From Diaminobutyricimonas aerilata (lineage in GTDB: Bacteria > Actinomycetota > Actinomycetes > Actinomycetales > Microbacteriaceae): 64,000 nt of DNA. The DNA lies in NCBI RefSeq assembly GCF_002797715.1, contig NZ_PGFF01000001.1, positions 620,001 to 684,000 on the forward strand, written 5' to 3'. Shown here one piece after another: positions 25,206 to 34,583 of the stretch. The notes beneath the pieces are model-generated. The model searched no databases and was not told the DNA's origin. It saw only the letters and a program-made list of their open reading frames with translations. The first letter of the stretch is position 1, and each line of letters starts with the position of its first letter. The translations under genes and the position numbers were made by a program.

Positions 25206-26332
25206 GCCGGGTGTTCGTGCTCAACACGGGGTCGTCGTCGATCAAGTACCAGGTGATCGAGACCACGACGGGCGAGTCGCTCGCCCGCGGCTCCCTCGAA
25301 CGCATCGGCGAAGCCGGATCCGCCGTCGCCGATCACGCCGACGGCGTCCGCGGCATCCTCGCCGACCTCGGCGACACCACGCAGATCGCCGCCGTCGGCC
25401 ACCGGGTCGTGCACGGCGGCTCCCGGTTCACGACCGCCACCCCGATCGACGACTCCGTCGAGCGCGCCATCGACGAGCTCTCGCCGCTCGCGCCGCTGCA
25501 CAACCCCGCGAACCTGCTCGGCATCCGGGCCGCGCGCGCCGCGCTGCCCGAGGTGCCGCACGTCGCCGTGTTCGACACCGCGTTCCACGCGACCCTCCCA
25601 CCGGAGGCGTACACGTACGCGATCGATCGCGACCTCGCCCGCGAACACGACGTGCGCCGCTACGGATTCCACGGCACCTCGCACAAGTACGTCTCGGAGC
25701 GGGCCGCGGCGTTCCTCGGCCGGCCGTTGGGCTCGCTGCGCACGATCGTGCTCCACCTCGGCAACGGCGCGTCGATGACGGCCGTGCAGGGCGGCCGCAG
25801 CATCGACACGTCGATGGGGCTGACGCCGCTGCAGGGGCTCGTCATGGGCACCCGATCCGGCGACCTCGATCCCGCGGTGCTCCCGTACTTGAACCGTGTG
25901 GCCGGGCTGGGCATCGCCGAACTCGACGACCTGCTCAACCGGCGCAGCGGTCTGCTCGGCATGACCGGCACGGGCGACATGCGCGACGTGCAGCGCGCCG
26001 CGAGCGACGGCGACGAGGCGGCGCTGACGGCGCTCGCCGTCTGGCGCCACCGCATCCGCCATTACCTCGGCGCCTACATCGTGGCGCTCGGCGGACTCGA
26101 CGCGATCGTCTTCACCGCCGGGGTCGGCGAGAACAACGCCCTCCTCCGCCGGCGCACGCTCGCCGGGCTCGAGTTCCTCGGCATCCGCATCGACGACGAC
26201 CGCAACGAACTCGACTCGCGCGACGAACGGCGCATCTCGGCCGCCGGCTCCCCCGTCGAGGTGCTCGTCATCCCCACGAACGAGGAGCTCGAGATCGCGC
26301 GGCAGAGCGCCGCCGCGGTCGGCATGCGCTGA
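25202..26332 (+). CDS. ackA: Acetate kinase
   Basis: A 376-residue acetokinase, slightly shorter than the usual 395-400. The family starts are clear: VFVLNTGSSSIKYQ, the GHRVVHGG phosphate loop, FDTAFHATLP, YGFHGTSHKYVS, the adenosine motif HLGNGASMTAV, and FTAGVGENNALLRR. It makes ATP and acetate from acetyl phosphate. It is translationally coupled to pta. Confidence 0.95.
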   Translation: MSRVFVLNTGSSSIKYQVIETTTGESLARGSLERIGEAGSAVADHADGVRGILADLGDTTQIAAVGHRVVHGGSRFTTATPIDDSVERAIDELSPLAPLHNPANLLGIRAARAALPEVPHVAVFDTAFHATLPPEAYTYAIDRDLAREHDVRRYGFHGTSHKYVSERAAAFLGRPLGSLRTIVLHLGNGASMTAVQGGRSIDTSMGLTPLQGLVMGTRSGDLDPAVLPYLNRVAGLGIAELDDLLNRRSGLLGMTGTGDMRDVQRAASDGDEAALTALAVWRHRIRHYLGAYIVALGGLDAIVFTAGVGENNALLRRRTLAGLEFLGIRIDDDRNELDSRDERRISAAGSPVEVLVIPTNEELEIARQSAAAVGMR

Positions 26333-26350
26333 CGGTCCGCCGCGCTGAGG

Positions 26351-26992
26351 TCAGGCGAGCGCCTCGGCGATCGGCGTTCCCCCCGAGACGAGCTCGAACC
26401 GGCGTCGCACGGCGCGGTCGTTGAGCAGCACCTCGGCGAGCACCGCCGCCACGTCTGCCCGGGGGATCTGCCCGCGCTCGACCTCGTCGCCGACGGTCAC
26501 GGAACCCGTGCCGGGGTCGTCGGTGAGCCCGCCGGGACGCACGATCGTCCAGTCGAGGTCACGACCGGCGACATCCGCATCCGCCTCGCTCTTCGCGCGC
26601 AGGTACACCTGGAACACGTCGTCGGACTCGGGGTCGAACTCATCGGCCCCGATCGCACTGACGATGACGTAGCGCCGCACGCCCGCCTTCTCGGCGGCGT
26701 CGGCGAGCAGGATCGCCCCGTCGCGGTCGAGGGTCAGCTTGCGCTCCGCCCCGCTGTTCGGCCCGGCTCCCGCGGCGAAGACGACCGCATCCATGCCCTC
26801 GAGCTTCTCGGCGAGCGTGTCGACATCGGCCTCCTCGAGGTCGAGCAGGATGCCCTCGGCACCCGCTGATTCGACCGCGGCGAGATGGTCGGGGTTGCGC
26901 ACGATGCCGAACGGTTGCGAGCCGGCGTCCGCGAGCAGTCGAGCGAGCAGCAGGGCGATCTTGCCGTGTCCTCCGGCGATGGCGATCCTCAT
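26351..26992 (-). CDS. NAD(P)H-binding SDR-type protein (YwnB/YtfG-like)
   Basis: A 213-residue Rossmann protein: MRIAIAGGHGKIALLLARLLADAG, NPDHLAAVESAGAEGILLDLEE, VFAAGAGPNSG, YVIVSAIGAD and WTIVRPGGLTDDPGTG. These are hallmarks of the NAD(P)-binding 'atypical SDR a5' group, often annotated as sugar epimerase or NmrA-like. The ATG at 26992 begins the Rossmann strand directly, and the gene is divergent from the SRP RNA. An upstream in-frame extension would cross the RNA gene. Substrate unknown. Confidence 0.82.
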   Translation of the reverse strand: MRIAIAGGHGKIALLLARLLADAGSQPFGIVRNPDHLAAVESAGAEGILLDLEEADVDTLAEKLEGMDAVVFAAGAGPNSGAERKLTLDRDGAILLADAAEKAGVRRYVIVSAIGADEFDPESDDVFQVYLRAKSEADADVAGRDLDWTIVRPGGLTDDPGTGSVTVGDEVERGQIPRADVAAVLAEVLLNDRAVRRRFELVSGGTPIAEALA

Positions 26993-27021
26993 ACCGCCAG
27001 GCAACCATGCCGGGCTGCGGG

Positions 27022-27127
27022 TACACTGGATACCGGCTCCTCGCGTGGCGCCATCCAGGCCAACTCCCCCAGGGCGGAAACGCAGCAAGGGTAACCGGGC
27101 TCTGGCGGGTGCGCGAGGGGTCTTTTT
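27022..27127 (+). ncRNA. ffs: Signal recognition particle RNA (4.5S type) with promoter and terminator
   Basis: The conserved SRP domain IV is visible at about 27058-27100 (AACTCCCCCAGGGCGGAAAC, then GCAGCAAGGGTAACCGGG) with its GGAA-type tetraloop. The ends pair as GGCTCCTCGCG (27035-27045) with CGCGAGGGGTC. A -10 TACACT lies at 27022-27027, placing the RNA start at about 27034. The closing stem runs into a TCTTTTT tract at 27121-27127, an intrinsic terminator. The RNA itself spans about 27035-27122. A second GC hairpin (about 27132-27160) follows; the rest of the gap to 27336 has no recognisable gene. Confidence 0.9.
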
Positions 27128-27336
27128 CGTCCCCGCCCGGGTCTTCGGGCCCGGACGGGTTGTTCTGCCCTCGGTCATGGGGCTAGCCCCGGATGCCCCA
27201 GCGGCGTTAGAGTCCGAACACCGGTGCACCACGCGAACCGCAGGGCGACGGACGAACCATCCCGTCACCGAGGCAAACCACTTCGGACCGCCGATCGCAG
27301 CCTGCCGGGTTGGATCTATCTGTGGGGGATGGGGCG

Positions 27337-30300
27337 ATGGGCCATTCGAGCCTGCCTGCGAGCGCGCGCCGGAACAGTCGATCGGCGATCGCCGCACTCA
27401 GCATCACGACGCTCGTCGCCGGGATGCTCACACTCGGGGCCGGCTCGGCCTCCGCTGCTCCGGGCGATCGGTCGAGCGCGGAAGGGCAATTCCTCTCCGG
27501 GTCACTGCTCGGCACGCTGAGCGCGCCCCAACTGGCCCTGCTCGGCAGCACGCAGGCCGAGAGCGACGGGTCTACGAACGAACTCGACCGCGATCCGCTC
27601 GACCCCTCCGTCTTGGAAGCCCTCGTCGTGGACCTCCCCGGCGGAGTGCAGCTTCCGATCAGCCTCGCCGACGTGGGGCTGCTGAGCTCCTACGCTCGGG
27701 CGGACGACGACGCGACCTCGACGGGAGCGTCCGGACTCGTGGCCGAGAGCGGCGGCATCGGCGTCGGCGCGGTTCCGGGTGGCGTGCCGGGCGAGCTGAC
27801 GCTCGGCCTCGAGGATGTGCTCGGCGACGAGTTCGCGGCGGAGGTCGCCGACTTGCGCTTCGAGCTCGGAGCGCTCAGCGCGAGTGCGACGTCGGTCGAA
27901 GGCGGGCAGCCCGTCGGCGACTACGAGATCGTCGGCGGTGAGCTCGTGGTCGACAGCGTCACGCTCGGCGGCATCACCTCCGCGGTCACGACGACGGTCG
28001 CCGAGCTGCAGGGCTCGATCGCCGGTCCGCTCGCCGATGCCGGCACGGGGCTCTCGGACGGCGTCGCCGGCGTCGTGAGCGACACCCTCGGAGGCCTCGG
28101 TCTGCTGCGGGTGGACACCGCGGTGGGCACGGTCACCGTCGATCTCGCGGCCGCCATGGCGGGACTCCCGACGGTGCTCGGCGAGGGCACCCCCGTCACC
28201 GTCGACCTCGCCTCCGGGGTGCTGCGAGTGGACCTCGCCGCGCTCGGTGCCGGACTCAACGGCCGGGCGCCGAACAGTCCCGTGCTCGACGCCGCGACTC
28301 TCGACGCGGTCTCCTCCACCGTGCTCGGACTCGTGCAGACCTACGTGAACGACGTGCAGACCCGCCTCACCCGTGCGCTCGACAGTGCCGCGGTCGACGT
28401 CTCGGTGACGGCGAGCCTCGGGCTCGTGCCGCTGCCCCTGCTCTCCGTCACGGTGCGGGGGACGCTCGGACAACTGCTCACGGCACCCGCCATCGGGGAC
28501 TCGCCGTTCGTCACGATCACCGCCCTCGGCGCGGCCGACGTCTCCGCTCTGACCGACGCGCTCGTGCTCGGCGCGGTGCAGCCGGTTCTCGGCACGCTGC
28601 AGACCGGACTGACGGGCCCCCTCACCACGGCGGTGTCCGGACTCCAGTCCCGCATCGTGACCCCGGTGACGGGAGCCCTGCAGCCCGCGCTCGTCGCCCT
28701 CGACGAGGTGCTCTCGGTCACCGTGAACGTGCAGGAGCCGACCCCGGCCGTCGCGGGACGACCGTTCTCGACGACCGCACTCCGGATGGCGCTGCTGCCC
28801 CGGGGGCCGATCCCCGAGCTGCTCACCCTCGACGTCGCCACGGGGCGCGTCGGCGCCAACTCGCTCGCGGTGCCGCCCACACTCGCGAGCATCGTGCCCG
28901 ACGAGGGTCCCGTGACCGGGGGCACCGCGACGGTCATCCGGGGCACGGGGTTCACCGACGCGACCGGAGTCACCTTCGACGGCATCCCGGGCACCGGATT
29001 CGAGGTCGTCGACGACGGTGAGATCCGCGTCACGAGCCCCGCCCACGCCGCCGGAGCCGCCGAGGTCGTCGTGCAGCATCCGGCGGGTGCCTCCGAACCG
29101 CTCACGTTCGACTACGTCGCCCCCGACGCCCCGTCGATCATCGACCTCGCCCCCCTCTCCGGACCGGAGAGCGGCGGCACCGAGGTGACCATCACCGGCG
29201 TCCGGTTCACCGGGGCCACCGCCGTCACCTTCGGAGGCGCGCCCGGTACCGCACTCGACGTCGTCGACGACACGACCATCGTCGTCACGACCCCACCGGG
29301 GGTGGGCACCGTCCCGGTCGTCGTCGAGCACCCGGATGGGTCCTCGGCGCCCGGCTCCTTCACCTACGTGCCCGAGGGTGCCCCGGCGGTCGCGAGCCTG
29401 AGCCCGGATTCCGGTCCGGTCGCGGGAGGCACCCCGGTGACCATCATCGGCACCGGGTTCACCGGCGTCACCGAGGTCGCGTTCGGAGGTGTCCCGGGCA
29501 CCGGGCTCCAAATCCTGTCCGACACACGGCTCACCGTCGTCACCCCCGCGCACGTCGAGGGCCGCTTCCCCGTGATCGTCACCGGTCCGGCAGGATCGTC
29601 CGGTCCCGCGGGCTTCACCTTCGTGGCTCCCGAGGCGCCCGTCGTGCTCGACCTCGCCCCCCGATCCGGCCCGACCTCGGGCGGCACGGAGGTGACCATC
29701 GTGGGCAGCGGCTTCACGGGAGCGACCCGCGTCGACTTCGGCGGCGTCCCCGGCAGCATTCCGCGGGTGCTGTCGGACACGGAACTCGTCGTGACGACAC
29801 CCGCCCGCGCCGCGGGTCCCGTCCCGGTCGTCGTGCGGCACCCCGCCGGGGATTCGAACCCCGGATCTTTCACGTTCATCGCGCCCGACGCGCCCACCGT
29901 GCTCGCACTGGCCCCCGACTCCGGCCCCGAGGCCGGAGGAACCGCCGTCGTGCTCACGGGCGACGGGCTCACCGGGACGACCGGCGTGACGGTCGACGGC
30001 TTCCCGGCCGACTTCACCGTCGTGGACGACGACACCATCCACCTCGTGACGCCGCCCGGCGCGCCGGGACCGGCCGACGTGGTCGTCCAGCACCCGGACG
30101 GCGACGCCGCGCCGCTCGCGTTCACCTACCTCGCCCCCGGCGCGCCGGCCCTCACCGGCATCACGCCGACCTCCGGCCCCACCATCGGCGGCACCGCCGT
30201 GACCATCACCGGTACCGGCTTCACCGGCGCGACCGGGGTGACCTTCGGCGGCGTGCCCGCGAGCTCGGTCGTGGTCGTCGACGACTCGACCGTCACGGCC

Positions 30301-32328
30301 CTGACGCCCGCCCGGCCCGCCGGGCCCACCGTCGTCGTCGTGCAGGGGGCGGCCGCGGCATCCAACCCGCTCGGCTTCACCTACCTCGTGCCGCCGGCGC
30401 CCGTTCTCACGGCGCTCGAGCCGCAGAGCGGCCCGAGCGACGGAGGCACCCGGGTCGTGCTCACCGGCACGGGGTTCACCGGCTCCACCGGAGTGCTGTT
30501 CGGTCTCGAGCCCGGCATCGAACCCCTCGTCGAGTCGGACACGCGGATGAGCGTCACGACGCCGCCGCACGCGCCCGGAGCGGTCGAGGTCGTCGTCGAA
30601 CACCCGGGCGGCCCGTCCGGCCCGGAGATGTTCACCTACCTGCCCCCGGCCCCGAGCCTGCTGGCGATCGACCCGGCTGCGGGACCGGTGAGCGGCGGCA
30701 CCGTCGTCACCCTCACCGGCACGGGTCTTCTCGGCGCGACCGGCGTCACCTTCGACGGAGTCCCCGGCACCGCCTTCGAGTTGCTCGGCCCGACCGTGCT
30801 GCGCATCACGACCCCCGCCCACGCCGCCGGCGTCGTGGACGTCGTCGTGCAGCATCCCTCGGGTGCGTCGGACCCGCTCGACTTCACCTACGTCGCGCCC
30901 GGGGCGCCGGCCCTCGGCCGTGTGCTGCCGGACCACGGGCCCGTCGCCGGCGGCACGGAGGTGACCCTCATCGGTTCCGGATTCACCGGGGCGACCGGCG
31001 TGACCTTCGGTGGTGCGCCCGCCACCGCGGTGACGGTCGTCTCCGACACCGAGATCCGTGTGACGGCACCGCCCGGTGCCACGCCGGGCACCGTCCCGGT
31101 CGTCGTGCAGCATCCGGCGGGCGGGTCGAACCCGCTGCCCTACACCTACCTCGCCCGGACGGCTCCCGTCATCGCCTCCCTCAGTCCGTCCGAGGGGCCC
31201 GACGCCGGCGGCACCGAGGTGCTCATCACCGGCACGGGCCTCACCGGCACCACCGGTGTGACCTTCGGCGGCATCCCCGCGACCGGTCTCGTGGTCGACG
31301 GTGACACCGCGGCGCGCGTCACGACGCCGCCCGGCACCGGCTTCGTCGACGTGGTCGTGCAGCATCCCGGGGGAGCGTCGAACCCGCTCGAGTACACCTA
31401 TCTGTCCGACGCGGCCCCGGCGGTGAGCTCCGCCGACCCGGGCTGGGATTACGTCAGCGGCGGTGCGCGGATGCGCATCCTCGGCGTGCGGTTCAGCGGA
31501 ACGACCGCGGTGGTCTTCGACGGCGTCGCCGGCGACGACCTCACGGTCATCGACGACCGCACGATGGAGGTCACCGTCCCGGCGAACGCGGAAGGTCCCG
31601 CCGAGGTCGTCGCGCTGAGTCCGGAGGGACCGTCCAACGCCTGGCAGTTCCGTTACCTCCGGGTGGGCACACCGGTCATCGCATCCCTCTCGCCCGGCTC
31701 CGGTCCGCTCACCGGCGGAACGGTCGTGACGATCGACGGCACCGGATTCGCGAACGCGACCGGCGTCACCTTCGGGGGAGTGTCGGCGACGGACGTCGAA
31801 GTGCTGAGCGACGACCGCATCCGGGCGACCACGCCCCCGGCGACCGACCCCGGCACCGTCGACGTCGTCATCGTCGATCCCGACGGCGCCGACCTGCCCG
31901 GCGGTTTCACCTACCGTCCGGCCGGCGACTCCGGCCCGGGGACCCCCGGTGCACCCGGCCCTGGCTCGGAACCGGCCGGCGGCACGGGAGCCGGGGAGGG
32001 GGCCCGACCGACGGGCGACCGCCTCGCCGCGACCGGCGCCGAGACCGGCGACTCCGGCATCCTCGCGCTCATGCTGCTCGTCGCAGGGCTCGCTCTCGCT
32101 GTCGCCCGCCGTCGGGCGACCCGTGCCGTCGCCGGGCCGGCGACCGGGGCCGTCGTGGCGGCCGGAACCCCGCGGAGCGGTGGCGGCCGACCGGGCCGCC
32201 CCCACCCGGGCGGACCGCGAGTCCACCGATCGTCGACGCCGTCGGCGGCGTCCGAGGCGGCGTCTATCCTGGGGGAGTGGTCACCGCCCTCTACCGCCGC
32301 TACCGGCCGGAGACATTCGCCGAACTGA
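27337..32328 (+). CDS. Giant TIG/IPT-repeat surface protein with sortase anchor
   Basis: A 1663-residue secreted protein. The signal peptide (RRNSRSAIAALSITTLVAGMLTLGAGSASA) is followed by about 470 residues resembling 'choice-of-anchor G' actinobacterial proteins (GSLLGTLSAPQLALLGSTQA), twelve IPT/TIG immunoglobulin-like repeats of about 85 residues (28873-31915), a Gly/Pro linker, and an LAATG sorting motif with membrane helix and ARRRATRA tail. It is probably a wall-linked adhesin or scaffold. Oddly, about 70 residues follow the charged tail and the frame overlaps dnaX by 52 bp, so a frameshift near 32110-32160 is possible. The ATG at 27337 was preferred over the in-frame TTG at 27310. The gene separates ffs from dnaX, which are usually close. 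Confidence 0.85.
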   Translation: MGHSSLPASARRNSRSAIAALSITTLVAGMLTLGAGSASAAPGDRSSAEGQFLSGSLLGTLSAPQLALLGSTQAESDGSTNELDRDPLDPSVLEALVVDLPGGVQLPISLADVGLLSSYARADDDATSTGASGLVAESGGIGVGAVPGGVPGELTLGLEDVLGDEFAAEVADLRFELGALSASATSVEGGQPVGDYEIVGGELVVDSVTLGGITSAVTTTVAELQGSIAGPLADAGTGLSDGVAGVVSDTLGGLGLLRVDTAVGTVTVDLAAAMAGLPTVLGEGTPVTVDLASGVLRVDLAALGAGLNGRAPNSPVLDAATLDAVSSTVLGLVQTYVNDVQTRLTRALDSAAVDVSVTASLGLVPLPLLSVTVRGTLGQLLTAPAIGDSPFVTITALGAADVSALTDALVLGAVQPVLGTLQTGLTGPLTTAVSGLQSRIVTPVTGALQPALVALDEVLSVTVNVQEPTPAVAGRPFSTTALRMALLPRGPIPELLTLDVATGRVGANSLAVPPTLASIVPDEGPVTGGTATVIRGTGFTDATGVTFDGIPGTGFEVVDDGEIRVTSPAHAAGAAEVVVQHPAGASEPLTFDYVAPDAPSIIDLAPLSGPESGGTEVTITGVRFTGATAVTFGGAPGTALDVVDDTTIVVTTPPGVGTVPVVVEHPDGSSAPGSFTYVPEGAPAVASLSPDSGPVAGGTPVTIIGTGFTGVTEVAFGGVPGTGLQILSDTRLTVVTPAHVEGRFPVIVTGPAGSSGPAGFTFVAPEAPVVLDLAPRSGPTSGGTEVTIVGSGFTGATRVDFGGVPGSIPRVLSDTELVVTTPARAAGPVPVVVRHPAGDSNPGSFTFIAPDAPTVLALAPDSGPEAGGTAVVLTGDGLTGTTGVTVDGFPADFTVVDDDTIHLVTPPGAPGPADVVVQHPDGDAAPLAFTYLAPGAPALTGITPTSGPTIGGTAVTITGTGFTGATGVTFGGVPASSVVVVDDSTVTALTPARPAGPTVVVVQGAAAASNPLGFTYLVPPAPVLTALEPQSGPSDGGTRVVLTGTGFTGSTGVLFGLEPGIEPLVESDTRMSVTTPPHAPGAVEVVVEHPGGPSGPEMFTYLPPAPSLLAIDPAAGPVSGGTVVTLTGTGLLGATGVTFDGVPGTAFELLGPTVLRITTPAHAAGVVDVVVQHPSGASDPLDFTYVAPGAPALGRVLPDHGPVAGGTEVTLIGSGFTGATGVTFGGAPATAVTVVSDTEIRVTAPPGATPGTVPVVVQHPAGGSNPLPYTYLARTAPVIASLSPSEGPDAGGTEVLITGTGLTGTTGVTFGGIPATGLVVDGDTAARVTTPPGTGFVDVVVQHPGGASNPLEYTYLSDAAPAVSSADPGWDYVSGGARMRILGVRFSGTTAVVFDGVAGDDLTVIDDRTMEVTVPANAEGPAEVVALSPEGPSNAWQFRYLRVGTPVIASLSPGSGPLTGGTVVTIDGTGFANATGVTFGGVSATDVEVLSDDRIRATTPPATDPGTVDVVIVDPDGADLPGGFTYRPAGDSGPGTPGAPGPGSEPAGGTGAGEGARPTGDRLAATGAETGDSGILALMLLVAGLALAVARRRATRAVAGPATGAVVAAGTPRSGGGRPGRPHPGGPRVHRSSTPSAASEAASILGEWSPPSTAATGRRHSPN
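28873..31915 (+). repeat. Twelve tandem TIG/IPT coding repeats
   Basis: Units of about 252-258 bp each start with a pattern like APxxxSLxPxSGPxxGGTxVTIxGTGF, followed by GATGVTFGGVPG and a VVVQHPAG strand near the end. Copies 5, 7 and 11 are the most divergent: copy 11 replaces the SGP core by GWDYVSGGARM. The repeat at protein level is much stronger than at DNA level, so this is an old array, not a recent expansion. Confidence 0.9.
32265..32270 (+). promoter_or_regulatory. -10 element for a leaderless dnaX transcript
   Basis: TATCCT ends 6 nt before the dnaX GTG, inside the 3' end of the surface-protein frame. A good -35 was not found, so this rests on position and hexamer only. Confidence 0.4.
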
Positions 32329-34583
32329 TCGGCCAGTCGCAGGTGACCGATCCGCTGCGGACGGCGCTGCGCACCGACCGGGTCGGACACGCCTACCTCT
32401 TCAGCGGTCCGCGCGGATGCGGCAAGACGACGTCCGCGCGCATCCTCGCCCGCTGCCTCAACTGCGCCGAGGGCCCGACCGACACCCCGTGCGGCGTGTG
32501 CCCGAGCTGCGTCGAGCTCTCGCGCGAGGGCAGCGGCTCGCTCGACGTCGTCGAGATCGACGCGGCGAGCCACAACGGCGTCGACGACGCGCGCGACCTG
32601 CGTGAGCGCGCCGTCTTCGCCCCGGCGCGCGACCGGTTCAAGATCTTCATCCTCGACGAGGCGCACATGGTGACGCCGCAGGGCTTCAACGCGCTGCTGA
32701 AGATCGTCGAGGAGCCGCCGGAGCACGTGAAGTTCATCTTCGCGACCACGGAGCCCGAGAAGGTCATCGGCACCATCCGCAGCCGCACCCACCACTACCC
32801 GTTCCGTCTCGTGCCGCCCGCGCAGATGCTCGAATACGTGCAGCAGCTGTGCGACAGCGAAGGCGTCGGCGTCGAGCCGGGCGTGCTACCCCTGGTGGTG
32901 CGAGCCGGCGGCGGATCGGTGCGCGACACCCTGTCGCTGCTCGACCAGCTCATCGCCGGATCGGAGCCCTCGACCGGCTCCGGTGCCGTCGACGTGCGGT
33001 ACGAGCGGGCCGTCGCCCTGCTCGGCTACACCCACGGTGCGCTGCTCGACGAGGTCGTCGATGCGCTCGGGCAACGCGACGCGGGCGGCGTGTTCGCCTC
33101 CGTCGACCGCGTGATCCAGACCGGTCAGGATCCGCGGCGCTTCGTCGAGGACCTGCTCGAGCGCCTGCGCGACCTCATCGTCGTCGCTGCGACGGGCGAA
33201 GGCGCCGGCGCGGTGCTGCGCGGCGTCACGCCCGAAGAGCTCGAGCGGATGATCGTGCAGGCGTCCGCGTTCGGGGTCGCCGAGCTGTCGCGCGCCGCCG
33301 ACGTGGTGAACAGCGCGCTCACCGAGATGACGGGGGCGACCTCGCCGCGCCTGCATCTCGAGCTCATGATGGCGCGCGTGCTCCTGCCCGCGAGCGACGA
33401 CACCCAACGCGGTGCGCTCGCACGGGTGGAGCGGCTCGAGCGCCGCATCGGCATCGACGACGCCGACGGGGGCGCGACCCCCGCACCGCGCCCCGAACCG
33501 GCTCGTGCCGCGACTCCGTCCGTCGCACCGGCGTCCCCTCCCGCCGCACCCGCACCCGCACCGGTGTCCGCTGCGCCCGTCGCCCCGCCGGCCGCCGCCG
33601 CGGCACCCGCTCGTGCCGCCAACGACGCTCCGGCTGCCCCCGCCGCTGCCTCCGACCCGGCGACGCCCGCCACTCCGGCACGACCGCGGCCCACCGGCCC
33701 CGTGACCATCCAGCAGGTGCGCGACGCCTGGCCCGAGATCCTCGACGCGGTCGAGCGCGCGAAGCGCACCGCGTGGATGGTCGTCTACACCTCCCAGGCG
33801 CGCGCGCTCGACGACGACGTGCTCACCGTCGTCTTCGCGAACGAGACGGATGTGGCGAGCTTCCGCCAGCAGCAGGGCGCCGGCGAGAGCGTGAGCGAGC
33901 TCCTCCGTCGTGCCATCCACGACGTGCTCGGCATCCGGGTGAAGTTCATCGCCCGCGTCGAGCCCGGCTCGGCGCGGTCGGCTCGCGCGGACGGCGCGAC
34001 CACTTCGTCGGCCGGCCCTACGGAACCCGCGCCCGCCGCTGCCGCGCCGCCCGCCACCGCGTCGACCCCCGCCACCGCGCCGGCCCCGGCCGCCGTGCCG
34101 GAGGCCGTGACCCCTCCGCCTACCACCTCGGAGACGAGCGGTGGGTGGGCCGTCGTGCAGATCCCGACCTCCGACCCGACCCGTGTCGACGAGGAGCCGA
34201 CTCCCGGTCGCCCCGCCGAGCGTCCCTCGCCGCCGTCGACCGGTCCCGCCACCGCGTCGCGTGCCGAGGCCCCCGCGCGACCCGCGCCGACGCGCACGCC
34301 CGCCGCTCCCGCCGACGACGACGGACCCCCGCCGCTCGGTGACGCGGACGCCCCGCCAGAGGAGCCCGAGCCAGACGACTACACCGGCCCCGCGCTCGCG
34401 CCTCCGCGCCCCCCGGCTCCCACGACGCCCGCTCCGCGCGCGGAACCGCGGCGCCAGGCGCCGCGCCCGACGATCGGGGGCCGTCAGCGCTACGGCGAGT
34501 CGGTGGTGCGCGAGATCCTGGGGGCTCGATTCATCGAGGAGCAGGTCGTGCAGCCGCGCGTCGTGCCGCGAGCGGAGGGCTGA
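32277..34583 (+). CDS. dnaX: DNA polymerase III subunits gamma/tau
   Basis: A 768-residue clamp-loader ATPase. Walker A GPRGCGKTT is at residues 44-52, the zinc cysteines follow (C...GVCPSC), DVVEIDAASHNGVDDARDLR and Walker B DEAHMVT are present, and the sensor region reads FATTEPEKVIGTIRSR. Domain III follows, then a long Ala/Pro-rich linker (about residues 390-480), a tau-type domain (VRDAWPEILDAVERAKRTAWMVVYTSQA), and a second Pro-rich tail. No obvious slippery A/T-run for programmed frameshifting was seen. recR begins on the base after its stop. Confidence 0.95.
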   Translation: MVTALYRRYRPETFAELIGQSQVTDPLRTALRTDRVGHAYLFSGPRGCGKTTSARILARCLNCAEGPTDTPCGVCPSCVELSREGSGSLDVVEIDAASHNGVDDARDLRERAVFAPARDRFKIFILDEAHMVTPQGFNALLKIVEEPPEHVKFIFATTEPEKVIGTIRSRTHHYPFRLVPPAQMLEYVQQLCDSEGVGVEPGVLPLVVRAGGGSVRDTLSLLDQLIAGSEPSTGSGAVDVRYERAVALLGYTHGALLDEVVDALGQRDAGGVFASVDRVIQTGQDPRRFVEDLLERLRDLIVVAATGEGAGAVLRGVTPEELERMIVQASAFGVAELSRAADVVNSALTEMTGATSPRLHLELMMARVLLPASDDTQRGALARVERLERRIGIDDADGGATPAPRPEPARAATPSVAPASPPAAPAPAPVSAAPVAPPAAAAAPARAANDAPAAPAAASDPATPATPARPRPTGPVTIQQVRDAWPEILDAVERAKRTAWMVVYTSQARALDDDVLTVVFANETDVASFRQQQGAGESVSELLRRAIHDVLGIRVKFIARVEPGSARSARADGATTSSAGPTEPAPAAAAPPATASTPATAPAPAAVPEAVTPPPTTSETSGGWAVVQIPTSDPTRVDEEPTPGRPAERPSPPSTGPATASRAEAPARPAPTRTPAAPADDDGPPPLGDADAPPEEPEPDDYTGPALAPPRPPAPTTPAPRAEPRRQAPRPTIGGRQRYGESVVREILGARFIEEQVVQPRVVPRAEG

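Noticed and set aside
27220-27336. GGCAAACC and CCGGGTTG segments before the TIG gene, recalling a GEMM (cyclic di-GMP) riboswitch
   Set aside because: The conserved order, the tetraloop hairpin and the ACGCAAAGCC strand are not present; only short similarities could be found by eye.
28873-31915. Regularly spaced repeats that might be taken for a CRISPR-like array
   Set aside because: They are coding TIG domains of about 255 bp with diverged DNA sequence and no constant repeat/spacer structure.
27502-32226. A very long open frame on the minus strand opposite the TIG-repeat gene
   Set aside because: High GC removes stops from the antisense frame; the product is Arg/Asp/Gly/His rich without any domain, while the plus strand has signal peptide, repeats and anchor.
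33480-34460. Possible programmed frameshift site in dnaX
   Set aside because: No A-AAA-AAG or similar slippery run is present; the linker is GCC/CCG-rich, so only the full-length product is expected.
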